Below are positions 49,232 through 59,344 of a stretch of 64,000 nucleotides of DNA, piece by piece; within the stretch, counting starts at the first letter, position 1; each line of letters opens with the position of its first letter. The translations under genes and the position numbers were made by a program. The notes under the pieces were generated by a model. It saw only the letters and a program-made list of their open reading frames with translations, searched no databases and was not told where the DNA came from. This stretch comes from Sipunculus nudus (lineage: Eukaryota > Annelida > Sipuncula > Golfingiida > Sipunculidae): assembly GCA_026874595.1 (NCBI GenBank), contig CM049310.1:29945558-30009557 (forward strand), written 5' to 3'.

Positions 49232-49337
49232 GTAAGTGCGTCGGTCCCTACTGCCTCCATTCAGGGCTGTCGGCCTCGCCTCCGGTTCCTCCGTCTGCCG
49301 TCGTTACTTAACGGCCGGCCGGCTCTTTTTTTTTCAG
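49232..49337 (+). other. candidate spliceosomal intron in DIRS gag
   Basis: Donor GTGCAG|GTAAGT is a perfect consensus. The acceptor is CTCTTTTTTTTTCAG|T. The 106-nt segment is not a multiple of three. Removing it joins PDLPGVQ directly to LPSAVRPAAPVPVPSRM, two stretches of the same Pro/Ala/Val-rich style, and reaches the 28-residue repeat in frame. It is predicted only. Confidence 0.4.
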
Positions 49338-49496
49338 TTACCATCTGCTGTGCGGCCTGCGGCTCCGGTTCCTGTGCCTTCCCGGATGGTTCCTGCTGCT
49401 GCTCGTTCGCCGGCTTCCTGTTTCCAGCCTCCCGTGGCTCCGGCTCAGCGGGTCTCTCTGGCTCCCCCTACACGGGGTTCTCCAGGGTCCCCGACT

Positions 49497-49664
49497 GCTC
49501 AGTCAGCCGATCCCGCCCTGGCATCAGACCAGTGGTCGGCTATCGCGCTGCGCCGCCAGGCTTGGAGTCCGCGCAAATCTGCTCAGTCAGCCGATCCCGC
49601 CCTGGCACCAGACCAGTGGTCGGCGCTCGCGCTGCGCCGCCAGGCTTGGCGTCCGCGCAAATCT
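49497..49664 (+). repeat. 84-bp tandem duplication in gag
   Basis: 49497-49580 and 49581-49664 differ at only a few positions and keep frame (AQSADPALASDQWSAIALRR in copy 1; AQSADPALAPDQWSALALRR in copy 2). Confidence 0.95.
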
Positions 49665-50435
49665 GCGCTTATGGACCTGGAGGCTACCTCCACACAGGAG
49701 GCTAACCCTAGTGGTCCGAAGTTGCGTAGGTACAACTTGGACTTCCTCGGCGTCGGCGGCCGGTTCTTCTATGAATCCTGGCCCCTTCATTGGCCCTCCG
49801 CTGCGCCCGCCGTGTGTCTGGTATTACTGTCCGCACGGGGGATCTCTTCCGTGGGCGCCCCGCGGTGGTCTCGGGGTCTTGCTCTACTGGGGCCCCGCTT
49901 CCGCCAGGTTCGGATACACCTTGGTCCCCCGGTACCCTCGAGAGCTTCCTTGGGACTTGCAGGCTGTCCCTTGCTTGCTCGCCGTTTCCGGACACGCTCA
50001 CTCTCTCCAACATATGGCAGGCTTCTGCCCATACTGGCGCTGTGTTCCATTCAGGTTGTTGGCGCCCGGTTGTAAATTGCATCTTGTTACGCTGCCCGGC
50101 TTGCATTCAGTCATTTATGCACTTACGGCCGCGGCTTCTCCGGCAGAGTTTACCGAGCTTTATTCTCCGCCTTTCCCGGTTCCCTGCTGTTTGGCGGCCC
50201 GTTACGGCCTCTCTTTGACTGCGCCTTGGCGCGCTCGGATCGTCAGGCCCGCCTCCGCTCGACCTCCCTTGCGCCTCGGCCTTCCATCTGCGTTCCCCGC
50301 CTTCGGCCTCCAGTTGCTGCTTCAGCTCAGCCGCGTCGCGCATCTGCTACCTCGTCACGTCCCTCAGGACGTTCCAGCCGTTCTCCGCCTTTCATGGTCG
50401 CTCCTCCCACTGAGGTTCGACCGAGATATGACTCT

Positions 50436-51795
50436 CTAGCTCCGGTCCACGCTCGGCTCAGCGACCGTTTTCCCGCGTGGGCGGGTATCATCTCCCAGCG
50501 GTTAATTCTCAGCGCCCTTCAGTTCGGGTTCCGTCTTACGTTTAGCACACTCCGCCTCCGTCCGATCCGGCAAAACGCCTCGCTTGGCGGAGGCCCTTCA
50601 ATCTATGTTAGACAATCGGGCTATTTCGAGGTTTCCCCATCCACCGTTGGGTTTCACTCTCGCCTTTTCTTGTTCCCGACCCGCACGGCCGTTGGCGCCT
50701 GATCATAGACCTGTAGCGCCTCAATTAGTTCATCCGTCCACCCCCGTTTCGGATGTTCATTCTCCATGCTGTCCTCCGCATTGTTCGGCGGATGGCTTAG
50801 GCGTTCACATATCGACCTTATGGATGCCTAATTTAACGTTTCCATTCCGGGTCCATCCGTTCGGGATCCACGTGGCCCCCTGAAATTTACCATCCTCGTT
50901 CACACGGTCCCGAGTTCTCTCCATTCACAGGGCATTTCTGTGCTCCCTTCTCTGGACGATTGGCTGGTCCATGCGGCCGATCGCTCCCTCTTACTGTCGC
51001 ATCGCTCCCGGGTTCTCAACTTACTTCGGAACCTCGGCTTCCTGGTCAATGCGGAGAAATCTCTTCTCACTCCCACCCAGTCCCTCCAATTTCTGGGTGT
51101 CACGCTTGATTTTGCGTCCGGCACTGCGTCGCTCCCGCGCGATTTTGCTCTCCCGCTCCGCCGCCTAATTCGTTCCTTTCTCACGAGGCGCCGTGTAGAC
51201 TCGCGCACAGCGGCTTCTCTCCACGGTGCTCTCAACTGGGCCGAGTCTTTCATCCCGTTCGGCCGACTGTACCTCCGTCCGATTCAGTCTATCTTGCGCC
51301 GTCACGGCCTTCTCCGGTTAACATCGGTTCGTCTTCCTATCTTACCGTTTCGGAGCGCCTGGCGGTCCCTTCGTCCCTGGATGGACCTTTCCTTTCTCCT
51401 GCGCGGCGTTCCTTTTTCCGGGGATGTCACTTGCACCATCTATACCGATGCGTCTCTCCTCGGTTGGGGGGCCCATCTCGCCGATCTTCGCGCTTCCGGG
51501 ATATGGTCCCCGTCGGGACGTCTGCTCCATGTCAATTTCCTCGCCCTGCGTGCCGTCCGTCGCGCGATCTCCCACTGGTCTCCCCGCTTGATCGGACGTC
51601 CCATTCTCGTCCGGCCCGACAATCCCCCGGTTGTGGCATATATCAACAAGCAGGGCGGGACTCGGTCTCCCTCGCTCATGCAGGCGACTTACCTTTTGTT
51701 CGATCTATGCCTCTCTCTCCGGGCATCAGTTCGTGCATCCCATCTTGTGTCGAACATCCTAGCGGACGCCCCTTCCCGTCATCCGGCGTCTCTTC
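50436..51795 (+). pseudogene. DIRS reverse transcriptase and RNase H, broken
   Basis: The RT N-terminal block reads RLSDRFPAWAGIISQRLILS (about 50457-50516), then a frame change to LAEALQSMLDNRAISRF (about 50578) and another to FLVPDPHGRWRLIIDL (about 50665-50715). Motif A is IDLMDA with TAA where a tyrosine codon is expected (50818-50832). Motif B (LPFGLSSAP-type) is absent: only about 48 codons separate motif A from motif C, read as SLDDW (normally YLDD, about 50947). From 50940 to 52100 the frame is open. RNase H motifs: YTDASLLGWGA (about 51440), HVNFLALRAV (the catalytic Glu of LEL is Ala), PDNPPVVAYINKQGGTRS, and ILADAPSR (about 51757). Missing motif B and the altered catalytic residues make it inactive. 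Confidence 0.9.
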
Positions 51796-51979
51796 CTTCC
51801 CCGCCGCTCCTTCCGCTCCCGGTAATTTGGAGTGTTTTCGCTCGCCTGGGGCGGCCGCTTCGTCGGCCACCCTACATGTTCCTCCGGACTTTTATAGGAA
51901 ATGTCACAATTTCGATGACCCTCCATCTGCTTGGCACGTTCTGGCACTCCCTACCGGTCCGTACCGTTCTGGGGATACC

Positions 51980-52330
51980 CCTTGCCCGGTTCGTGCGTTG
52001 CGTTATTATCTACACGCTCCTCTTTCTTTACAGGGGGGGGGGGGGGGCGCAAGAAGTTGTTTTTTTCTACAAAAGTCACATCTTCCAATTAGGTGATTAG
52101 CCCTTTCACCATCAGTGCGTGACTCAACGCTACTATCGTCGCCGCATATGAATCATCTTCTCATTCCACATTAGACCAACTTCCCTTCAAGGCCCATGAC
52201 ATTCGAGCTATTTCGACTTCCTTGGCCCATTTCTCCAGGATCTCACCTAATCAGTTGGTCAAGATGGGATACTGGCTCTCCCCATCTCCGATCACACGCT
52301 TCTATCTGACAGTTGTTCCGCTCCAGGCTT
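51980..52330 (+). pseudogene. DIRS tyrosine recombinase, C-terminal remnant
   Basis: CPVRALRYYL (51983-52012) is the block that precedes the recombinase core in DIRS elements. After a G15 run and a frame change, ISPFTISA, a TGA, then LNATIVAAYE leads to AHDIRAISTSLA (52192-52227) with the HxxR pair, MGYWLSPS (52264-52287) and RFYLT with the nucleophilic Tyr (about 52300). The first catalytic Arg and the N-terminal half are absent; about 200 bp separate RNase H from this block, far too short for the missing part. The family enzyme inserts circular cDNA. Confidence 0.88.
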
Positions 52331-52510
52331 CGGGCCTCTCCTCCATGGGCCCTGTGTTCGCGTCGGGTGAGGTCCTACAATTTTCCAGGCCATCTTATTC
52401 CTCTACGTCGGTTCCGCCACCGACGTCGTCTGCTGCTCCATCACAGCACTGTGATTCCTCGTTCCAGCGTTACAGTTAGGTGCTCCCTCCCCAAGGCATG
52501 TCTGTTTTTT

Positions 52511-52621
52511 TCTCATTAATACAGAAACAGCTCACAATTATGTTTACGTAATAAAACCCCCCCATTCCCTCCCTGTGAATGGTGGTTTTGTTAGTAAACT
52601 GTTGTGAGCTTTTCTGTATTA
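52511..52621 (+). repeat. DIRS internal complementary region
   Basis: The left half, CTCATTAATACAGAAACAGC on to GTAATAAAA, is the complement of the left end (48301-48343). The right half, CCCATTCCCTCCCTGTGAAT on to TTTTCTGTATTA, is the complement of the right end (52800-52861). The two halves meet at AAAACCCCCCC, exactly the complement of GGGGGG+GTT+TTATTACG, the predicted junction of the two termini in a circle. Confidence 0.95.
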
Positions 52622-52660
52622 CAAACATCGCTCCCTCCCAGTCCTCTTCCTTACGCCTTC

Positions 52661-52818
52661 GAAAATGTGATTATGGGTAACGGAAGTGTTACCTAGATAC
52701 ACGGGAACGAGGCGGGATGGGCGATAATAGGCACAAAAAGGGAAAATTTTTGGTTGGCTTACTCTGGCGTATAAACTTTAACAGAGAAAATTCTCATTAA
52801 TACAGAAAAGCTCACAAC
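52661..52818 (-). repeat. DIRS right inverted terminal repeat
   Basis: GAAAATGTGATTATGGGTAA to AATACAGAAAAGCTCACAA, the complement of 48319-48476. A right-end extension TTTACTAACAAAACCACC to GGGGGGG (52820-52862) is copied only in the internal complementary region. Confidence 0.92.
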
Positions 52819-53244
52819 AGTTTACTAACAAAACCACCATTCACAGGGAGGGAATGGGGGGGTTTAGAGTGAAACTTGTTGTTTTATGCCCCAAAATTTA
52901 AATATATTTACACACTGCATAAAATAATGTCATGTAATGAAAGCCCCTGATTGAACAATATTTTATTTTAATGTAGTTTTAGTGTTAATTCTGACATTAT
53001 ATCAGTAAAATCAGTAAAAAAAATTACAAATTAAATGTTAATAAACCTTAGTTGCCAAGGAAACCAGCTGATATTTTACAGAAAGCTGCCATCCATACAT
53101 TGTTATCATGTATTTCATATCATTCTGCAGATCATAATCTTTTAAAATTATGGTAGTAATTGACCTAACCACCAGAGCCCTTATGCCCTGCCCTTTTGAC
53201 CTAATTATTGAATTTTGGTGAGCCCCCAAAATGCTCCTACACAG

Positions 53245-53427
53245 AAGGTTTTCCTTACAAGAGCTGTTTACATGACAATAATGACATTACAAAGGTCAAT
53301 GACTTAGACGTCACATTAACTGACGTCATCAACTGGAATCACTGCAGTGATGAATATATAGCAGTTGTTGTTAACCGTCTTGCAATATTTTGGATTATTT
53401 GTCTCATACAAATTACGTGCCATGCAG
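53245..53427 (+). CDS. possible coding exon with a hydrophobic segment
   Basis: Acceptor TCCTACACAG|AA and donor CATGCAG|GTAAGA bound 183 nt of open frame. The translation contains DEYIAVVVNRLAIFWIICLI, a likely membrane segment. Its wording resembles the fourth transmembrane segment of Cys-loop receptors (YVAxVVDRLFxW pattern), although the rest does not match. The entry phase fits the exon at 44821-44885, but combining it with that N-terminus makes little sense for a receptor. It abuts a MITE. Weak support; it may be chance. Confidence 0.22.
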
Positions 53428-53441
53428 GTAAGATATTATTA

Positions 53442-53941
53442 GCCCCATTAACACACGTTTTTCTGGAGCGCTCTACATCGTTTAGCGCATGCCAAGTCCC
53501 CAAAATGCGCCAGATTTCGAGGATTTTTGGTCTGAAGCGCGCTACATTTTGACCACCGGTTTGAGTCGGTTCCACATTCTGGTGCGCGCCAGACACTTCT
53601 GGGGCTGCCTACATTTATGCTTCGAACGTGTGTAAACAGAAGTGGAGCGCGCTACCTATACAGCGCGCTCCAGTAAGACTCGACCGTCATGTGACTAGGA
53701 TTTAGCCATGTGCGCAAGGGGGAAAACAATCTAGACCGCGCTAGATTGCAGTATTTATCTGCGTGTAAATGCAATGCAGATTCTAGGCCAGGCCAAGTGC
53801 ATTGCAGCCTAACTTGTCAGAGTAGAGCACTCTACATGGTCACTTGGTCTGGCACAGTGTGAACGCAAGTTAAAATGTAGCCCGCTCAACATTTTTCTGG
53901 ACTGGTCTGGCGTGCGCCACATTTTCTAGTGTAAATAGGGC
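53442..53941. mobile_element. 500-bp TIR MITE
   Basis: Ends GCCCCATTAACACACGTTTT and GAAAATGTGGCGCACGCC in reverse (right end TCTAGTGTAAATAGGGC), an imperfect inverted repeat. TATTA flanks both sides (53437-53441 and 53942-53946). The body is rich in GAGCGCGCTAC-type motifs in both directions. The superfamily is undetermined. No coding capacity. Confidence 0.75.
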
Positions 53942-53999
53942 TATTATTCACTCAGTAGTCAGAGGAATGGCTCCTGAAACCTATGGCCTAGAACTTTTT

Positions 54000-55028
54000 A
54001 GCCCTCAGCCCTTTGGCTGATGGGCTATTGTCGTCACCCAAGCTGTCCGTCCGTCCGTCCGGCGTCCGTTAACTTTTACCTTGTGAGCGGGATATCTTGA
54101 AAAGGATTCACCGTCAGAATTTTATTTCCTTGGTAAAGATGTATATCGACAAAATCTCGGTCAAGTTCGAAGATGGGTGACCTTGACCTATTTTTCTACA
54201 TTTTAGAGCCGATTATAGAAAAACACTTAGATGCTTATTACTCAGGAACCATTTGGTGGATTTTCACAAAACTTACTATGATTATTGGGACTGATAGTCT
54301 GTACCTGCTATACAAGTTTGGTGGCGCCACCTACAATTTCTGATTTTAAATGAATTTTTATCGGATTTTTCAACTTTGGGCTTGTGAGCGGGATATCTCG
54401 AAAAGGATTCACCGTAAGAATTTTATTTTTTCGGTGAAGATGTATATTGACAAAATCTCGGTCAAGTTCGAAGATGGGTGACCTTGACCTATTTTTCTAC
54501 GCTTTAGAGCTGATTATAGAAAAACATTTAGAAGCTTATTTCTCAGGAACCATTGGATGGATTTTCACAATACTTACTATGATCATAGGTACTGATGGTC
54601 TGTAACTGCTGCACAAGTTTGGGGGCGCCACCTGCAATTTCTGATTTTTTATTGAATTTTTCTTGGATTTTTCAACTTTGGCCTTGTGAGCGGGATATCT
54701 CTAAAAGGATTCACAATAGGAATTTTATTTCTTTGGTGAAGATGTATATCGACAAAAATCTTGTTCATGTTCGAAGATGGGTGACCTTGACCTACTTTTC
54801 AAGGTCACAGAGCTTATAATAGAATAAAACTTAGAAGCTTATTTTTCAGGAAGCATTTGGTGGATTATTATGAATCATGGTACATACCTCTCCATTTTAA
54901 ATTTATAACTGAGACATGTACAGATATACATCCATGTGAGAACAGATATTTAGTACTTGTTACTGTTACCACCTCTAAACACTGTTCTTTTGGCTGAGGG
55001 CTTTTGTCAGCTTCTGCTGATATTCTAG
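54000..55028 (+). mobile_element. Helentron-like element, AGCCCTCAGCC family
   Basis: The 5' AGCCCTCAGCC (54000-54010) is the inverse of GGCTGAGGGCT (54991-55002). That is followed by the hairpin TCAGCttctGCTGA (55007-55020), TATT and terminal CTAG (55025-55028) then TT. The body has three units of about 310 bp, each with TTGTGAGCGGGATATCTC, GGTCAAGTTCGAAGATGGGT and GGCGCCACCT, plus a short CCGT run near 54048. No coding capacity. Confidence 0.72.
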
Positions 55029-56325
55029 TTAATACTGTCTCCTTTGTATAAAAAAATATCCCAGAAAACATGCTGATATGGGTACTGGTACAGACTACAT
55101 GTGCTCTGTTTGGGAGAGCTCTCCAAAATTATGTAAATTTTATTTTTGCCAGGTGACTGATGGTTTACAGTAATATCTGAGACCTGTTTGGCTGTTTGGC
55201 AAAACACTTATGCTCATGATTATTCATTAAATGTATATGCTATTTAGGTCCAGTAAAGTTCATGGTGAGGTCAATTGCTCCCCTTTTGGTATCAAGGACC
55301 CCCTCACAGTCTGACTAGTATAACCATCCTCTCTGAGGTACAACCATTTTATTCTGGATCATTTAACAGCTGTGCTTTTTATTTAATGATTATACTTCCT
55401 GTGTGCTTTCCGGTGATGTGTTTTACCTGAGAACATGTGACAGAGTTATAAATTTATTTGCCAGACTGTCAGTGGTGACCTGCATATGTGTGGCATTTAT
55501 GTAAGATAAAGTGGTTTGCCCACTGTGGTAAATGTGTGTTGTGAGGAAATATATTGAACAATGCATAATATATGTGTATACCTAAAGCCAAAGATACCCT
55601 ATTGCACTTAAAAATGAGAGGTGGATTTTATGTTTGTTAACATCTAGACACAATATATGTACATGTAGAATTCACACAGACACATACATATCCAGACATG
55701 TATGTGGATACTAACTCATAACATAACGTTCTTGATATGATATCTGGAAATACCTAATCCAACAGTACTTTTAATGAGCTGTTTATATATCCCTACATTT
55801 GTCTGTGTCTTTATCATCACTGTGTACATTAAAGATTCTGATTATAATTTGTACATGTTACATGCACTCCTTAAGAAGCAGTTATAGTACACTGCAGTCT
55901 TCCCAGCATGCCTTTCATGTAACCTCTGCTTTCTATGGCTAGGTTCTCTTGGCAGGAACACCAGGGTGTGCACAGAGCACAATATTGCAATCAGACCACT
56001 GATATTGCATTATGCATCCAGTCCAAATTTCAAACATCTAACACCTGCTCTCATAGTTCTGTTACAGCCAGTCTGGCGTAGGGCCAATCAGACTAATGAG
56101 AGCTTGTGTCCCAGTGTAATCAAAATTAAAATTTCAGCATCAGTAAAACAGCAGAAAAGTTACACAGGACAACATGGACAGGGGGCAAGAGTGGACAGGT
56201 GAAATTGACAGAAAATACTTTTATTGTGACATCTAATTTCTAATTATGTGTTGCTGTTGTCTGTGCATGACACAATTTATTGAGTAAAAGTATAAAGTCA
56301 TTTTGAAGGCTCTTGTAATTTTTTG
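55029..56325. other. noncoding, nothing recognised
   Basis: No supported gene. The frame at 55966-56202 follows an acceptor-like GCTAGGTTCTCTTGGCAG, but no donor or motif supports it. Confidence 0.5.
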
Positions 56326-57762
56326 GCTCAGCTGAATGTAAGTCATCTGAGCTATAGCGATCGCTCTTTGTCCAGCCGTCTGTCCTTTAACAAGGCACAA
56401 ATCGTAACCGCTGGACCTGGAATCTTCTTACTTTACATCCAGAGAGGTCCATGAAAAATCTCCTTGGAAACCTGGAATTAGGTCTCTGTTACCCATATCC
56501 TACAAGCTATGGGGCCCCAAAGTACCCCCCAGAATAGTTAAAAATTTCATACAAAAACTTCAATATCTCATTAACTACATCACTGATGGTCATGATTTTT
56601 GGCATACATATTGACCATGAGATGTTCCATCAGTTCCTGCAGACTGGGGGTGCCACTTGTATTTTTTTATTTTTTACGATTTTTTTTCTCTATTTTTGAG
56701 ACCTTTAAAAATGTGGACATCTGTTAACAGGGCACAAATCGTTAAGACTGGACCTAGAATCTTCATTCTTGACATTCTGACAGCCCTATGAAAAGTCTCC
56801 ATGGACACCAGAAATTAGGTCTCTGTTACCCATATCTTTCAAAGGTGTCATATCTTGGGGGTGTTTCATCAGTTTCTGCAGCCTGGTAGCACCACATGTA
56901 TTTGTACGGGCTTTTTTTCTAATTTTTTTCTCTATTTTTGAGACCTTTAAAGATATGAACATCTGTTTTCATGGCAAAAATCATAACAACTGGACCTAGA
57001 AGCTTCATTCTTTACACACAGGGAGACCCATGAAAAATCTCCATGGAAACCTGAAATTAGGTCTCTGTTACCCATATCTTTTGAGCTATGGGGCCCCAAA
57101 GTAACCCCCAGAATAGTGAAAAATTTGATACAAAAACTCCAGTATCTCAATAACTACAACACTGATGCTCATGATTTTTGGCATACGTATTGATCATGTT
57201 CCATCAGTTTCAGCAGACTGGGTGCGTCACCTCTATTTTTTTCAAATTTTTACGAATTATTTTCTCTATTTTTGAGACCTTTAAAGATGTGGTTTTCTGT
57301 CAACAGGGTACAAATTGTAACAACTGGACCTAGAATCTTCATTCTTGTCATGCAAGGAGGCCCATGAAAAGTGTCTGTGGAAACCTGAAATTAAGTCTCT
57401 GTTACCCATATCCTTCAAGCTATAGGACTTCAAAGTATCCCTCAGAATAATGGAAAATTTGATACAAAAGCTGAAGTATCTGAACAACTAATCCAGAGAC
57501 CACCATGCTTCTTTGCATGGATATTGACCATTCAGTGTTTTAATTAGTTTCTGCAGACTGGTGGAGCCACCTGTATTTTTTTAAGTTTACACATTTTTTC
57601 TCTATTTTTGAGATATATTAATACAGACACAATCTCAGCCTGTTGGTTAATCTGTTTGATGCTTCAGTTGAATGGTTATATACTACCAGTCTGATGATAA
57701 AATTTCCTTTTGCAAATCTCTTCCCAGTCAGCTGAGCGTCATGACCCATGGGTCACTTGTTG
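56326..57762 (+). mobile_element. AGCTCAGCTGA repeat family, full copy
   Basis: 5' GCTCAGCTG (56326-56334) opens a subterminal stem (CTCAG...CTGAG). The 3' side has the inverse CAGCTGAGC (57729-57737), then the perfect 14-bp palindrome TGACCCATGGGTCA (57742-57755) and CTTGTT. The body has four units of about 280-340 bp with CCTAGAATCTTCATTCTT and AAATTAGGTCTCTGTTACCC. ATTTTTTG-like short direct duplications of TTGAGTAAAAGTATAAAGTC lie outside at about 56279 and 57935. Confidence 0.72.
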
Positions 57763-59336
57763 ATAGTGTAAATAGGCAAAAAATTACTAAAATTAGTTTT
57801 GCTGTGACAACCTAACTTCATTTGAGGTGTCGCTTTTGTCTTTCCATGGTGCACAACTCTAAATTTACATTGTAATTCTTTGTGTAATAATGTTTTGCAG
57901 AGATGTATCATTAACTTAGACAAGAAAACTTCTTGAGTAAAAGTATAAAGTCATTTGCAGCCTGTTGTAAATTGCAGCCTGTTTGTTTAAATAAAATTTA
58001 TGGGGAGAGCTTCACAGCAAACTTTGATTTCAGAGTGCACTCTCCTCCCATATTATAACCTCCATTGACTGACCATGGGTTCATTGTTCCACACAATCTG
58101 GCTTGAAAAGTCTATCACCTCCAGCCAGGGGACTGAAACCTGTGAAAAGTTCAGAATTATCATGGGGATTATCAGTGTTATTTAAAGTTGTCCTACATGC
58201 AGCTGAGTAATGACCTTGTGTACACATGAACTCACATTAATCAACACAGATGTCCTACATTTCATTCATAGACTGATATCAGTCAACATGTGCTGCATAG
58301 GGCTGGGGTTCAATATGTAAAGCATGTATGAGTTATAATATCTATATACATGTTTATTTTATTTTTATTTGTATATCCTAGCATTTGTAATTGTATATGA
58401 ACTCTGTATTTGATCAGTGACCTGAAATATTGCTCACATACTGTTTTATTGCTCCTTTTAGAAATAGTGACTGTGCTTGGTGTTTGTGAGCCCAGGAACA
58501 AAAATTAAATATAAAATTTAATTACTCAGTCACCAATTTCTCACATTGTATGTTTTTATTTATTTCACGTGATATTTGAATTTTTTCTCATTGGGTCTTT
58601 TTCTGATATTTCTAAATGGCATCAAGGTTTTGAATTTTTGTTAGTTAAATTCAAGTGAAAACATACCTCCTTGACAGAGGTAATGAAGGCACATTTAGGA
58701 CTGTTTGTAGATTTCTCTAGAGTCTGTATCCAGTACAAGCCACCTCTGGCCTGGACCAAATAAAAAGGTTCTCAAGAACAGCAGAGACCAGTCAGGTTCC
58801 TTAGATCACACTGTCTCTCAGTTGCAAAACCAACGAAGTCCCGGTATTGATATCAATTGTCATTAAATAGAGCTCCTGCCCCTCCCCACCACATGCACCT
58901 CATACACACATTACACCAGATCACACCCAAATCAACCAACCACTTGGCTGGCCCTTAAATTGTTCTATTCAGTGTCATAACTGTGGTAAAGCTGTTGGCC
59001 AGAGATTTTAGCTCACAGGAAAGGAGCAGGATATATAGACTTTCGATTCATGAAGTAACCTTTATTGTGTTAACCAATACACCCTCACAGATTATTGGGG
59101 ATTATATCATTTCCTCTCTATATTATCACATTGGAATCTTGCCTTAAAAATATTTTGCAGCTACCAAAATTGAAAGTGATTGACAGATAGTGTGTGTGAT
59201 ATGTTGGGAAGGCATATTGTTTCTCAGTGTATCTCTTGTTTTCGGTGTGCGGACTGCATGGACTTGTCATGTGTTGCCTTTGTTCCTGGTTGTTAAACTA
59301 GACTGTGAGCTGCTATTAAGTCAGGGCTACACAGTA
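57763..59336. other. noncoding, nothing recognised
   Basis: AT-rich; no exon or transposon end supported. Confidence 0.5.
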
Positions 59337-59344
59337 GTACTCCC

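Larger units (their letters stand above)
49056..50435 (+). pseudogene. DIRS gag-like region, broken
   Basis: ATG at 49056 opens MSDLDDSSRPYSVCPAPSPA, then the frame closes at 49233. Adjacent frames keep the same Pro/Ala/Ser-rich wording (for example LSPGPAGAVPLDRPDLPGVQ and PVPSRMVPAAARSPAS), so at least one slip is likely near 49120. The later part holds an 84-bp tandem duplication (28 residues twice) and ends in a basic Arg/Ser/Pro-rich stretch before RT. The family protein is thought to package the RNA. Several long overlapping frames on both strands here reflect the GC-rich composition. A possible intron lies at 49232-49337. Confidence 0.6.
48298..52864 (+). mobile_element. DIRS-type tyrosine-recombinase retrotransposon
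   Basis: About 4.57 kb, far richer in GC than its flanks. It has inverted terminal repeats, an internal complementary region, and gag-like, RT, RNase H and tyrosine recombinase remnants in the normal DIRS order. GTT sits at both junctions (48298-48300 and 52862-52864), and no longer target duplication is seen, as expected for insertion of a circular DNA by recombination. The internal complementary region matches the joined ends exactly at this GTT. Coding regions are broken by frameshifts, stops and at least two deletions (RT motif B and the recombinase N-terminal half). G17 and G15 runs at 48832 and 52033 may hide or cause frame errors. Confidence 0.95.

Noticed and set aside
48456-51870. 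Many long frames on both strands of the GC-rich block
   Set aside because: GC-rich composition lowers stop frequency; only the plus-strand frames matching DIRS gag, RT, RNase H and recombinase order were kept.
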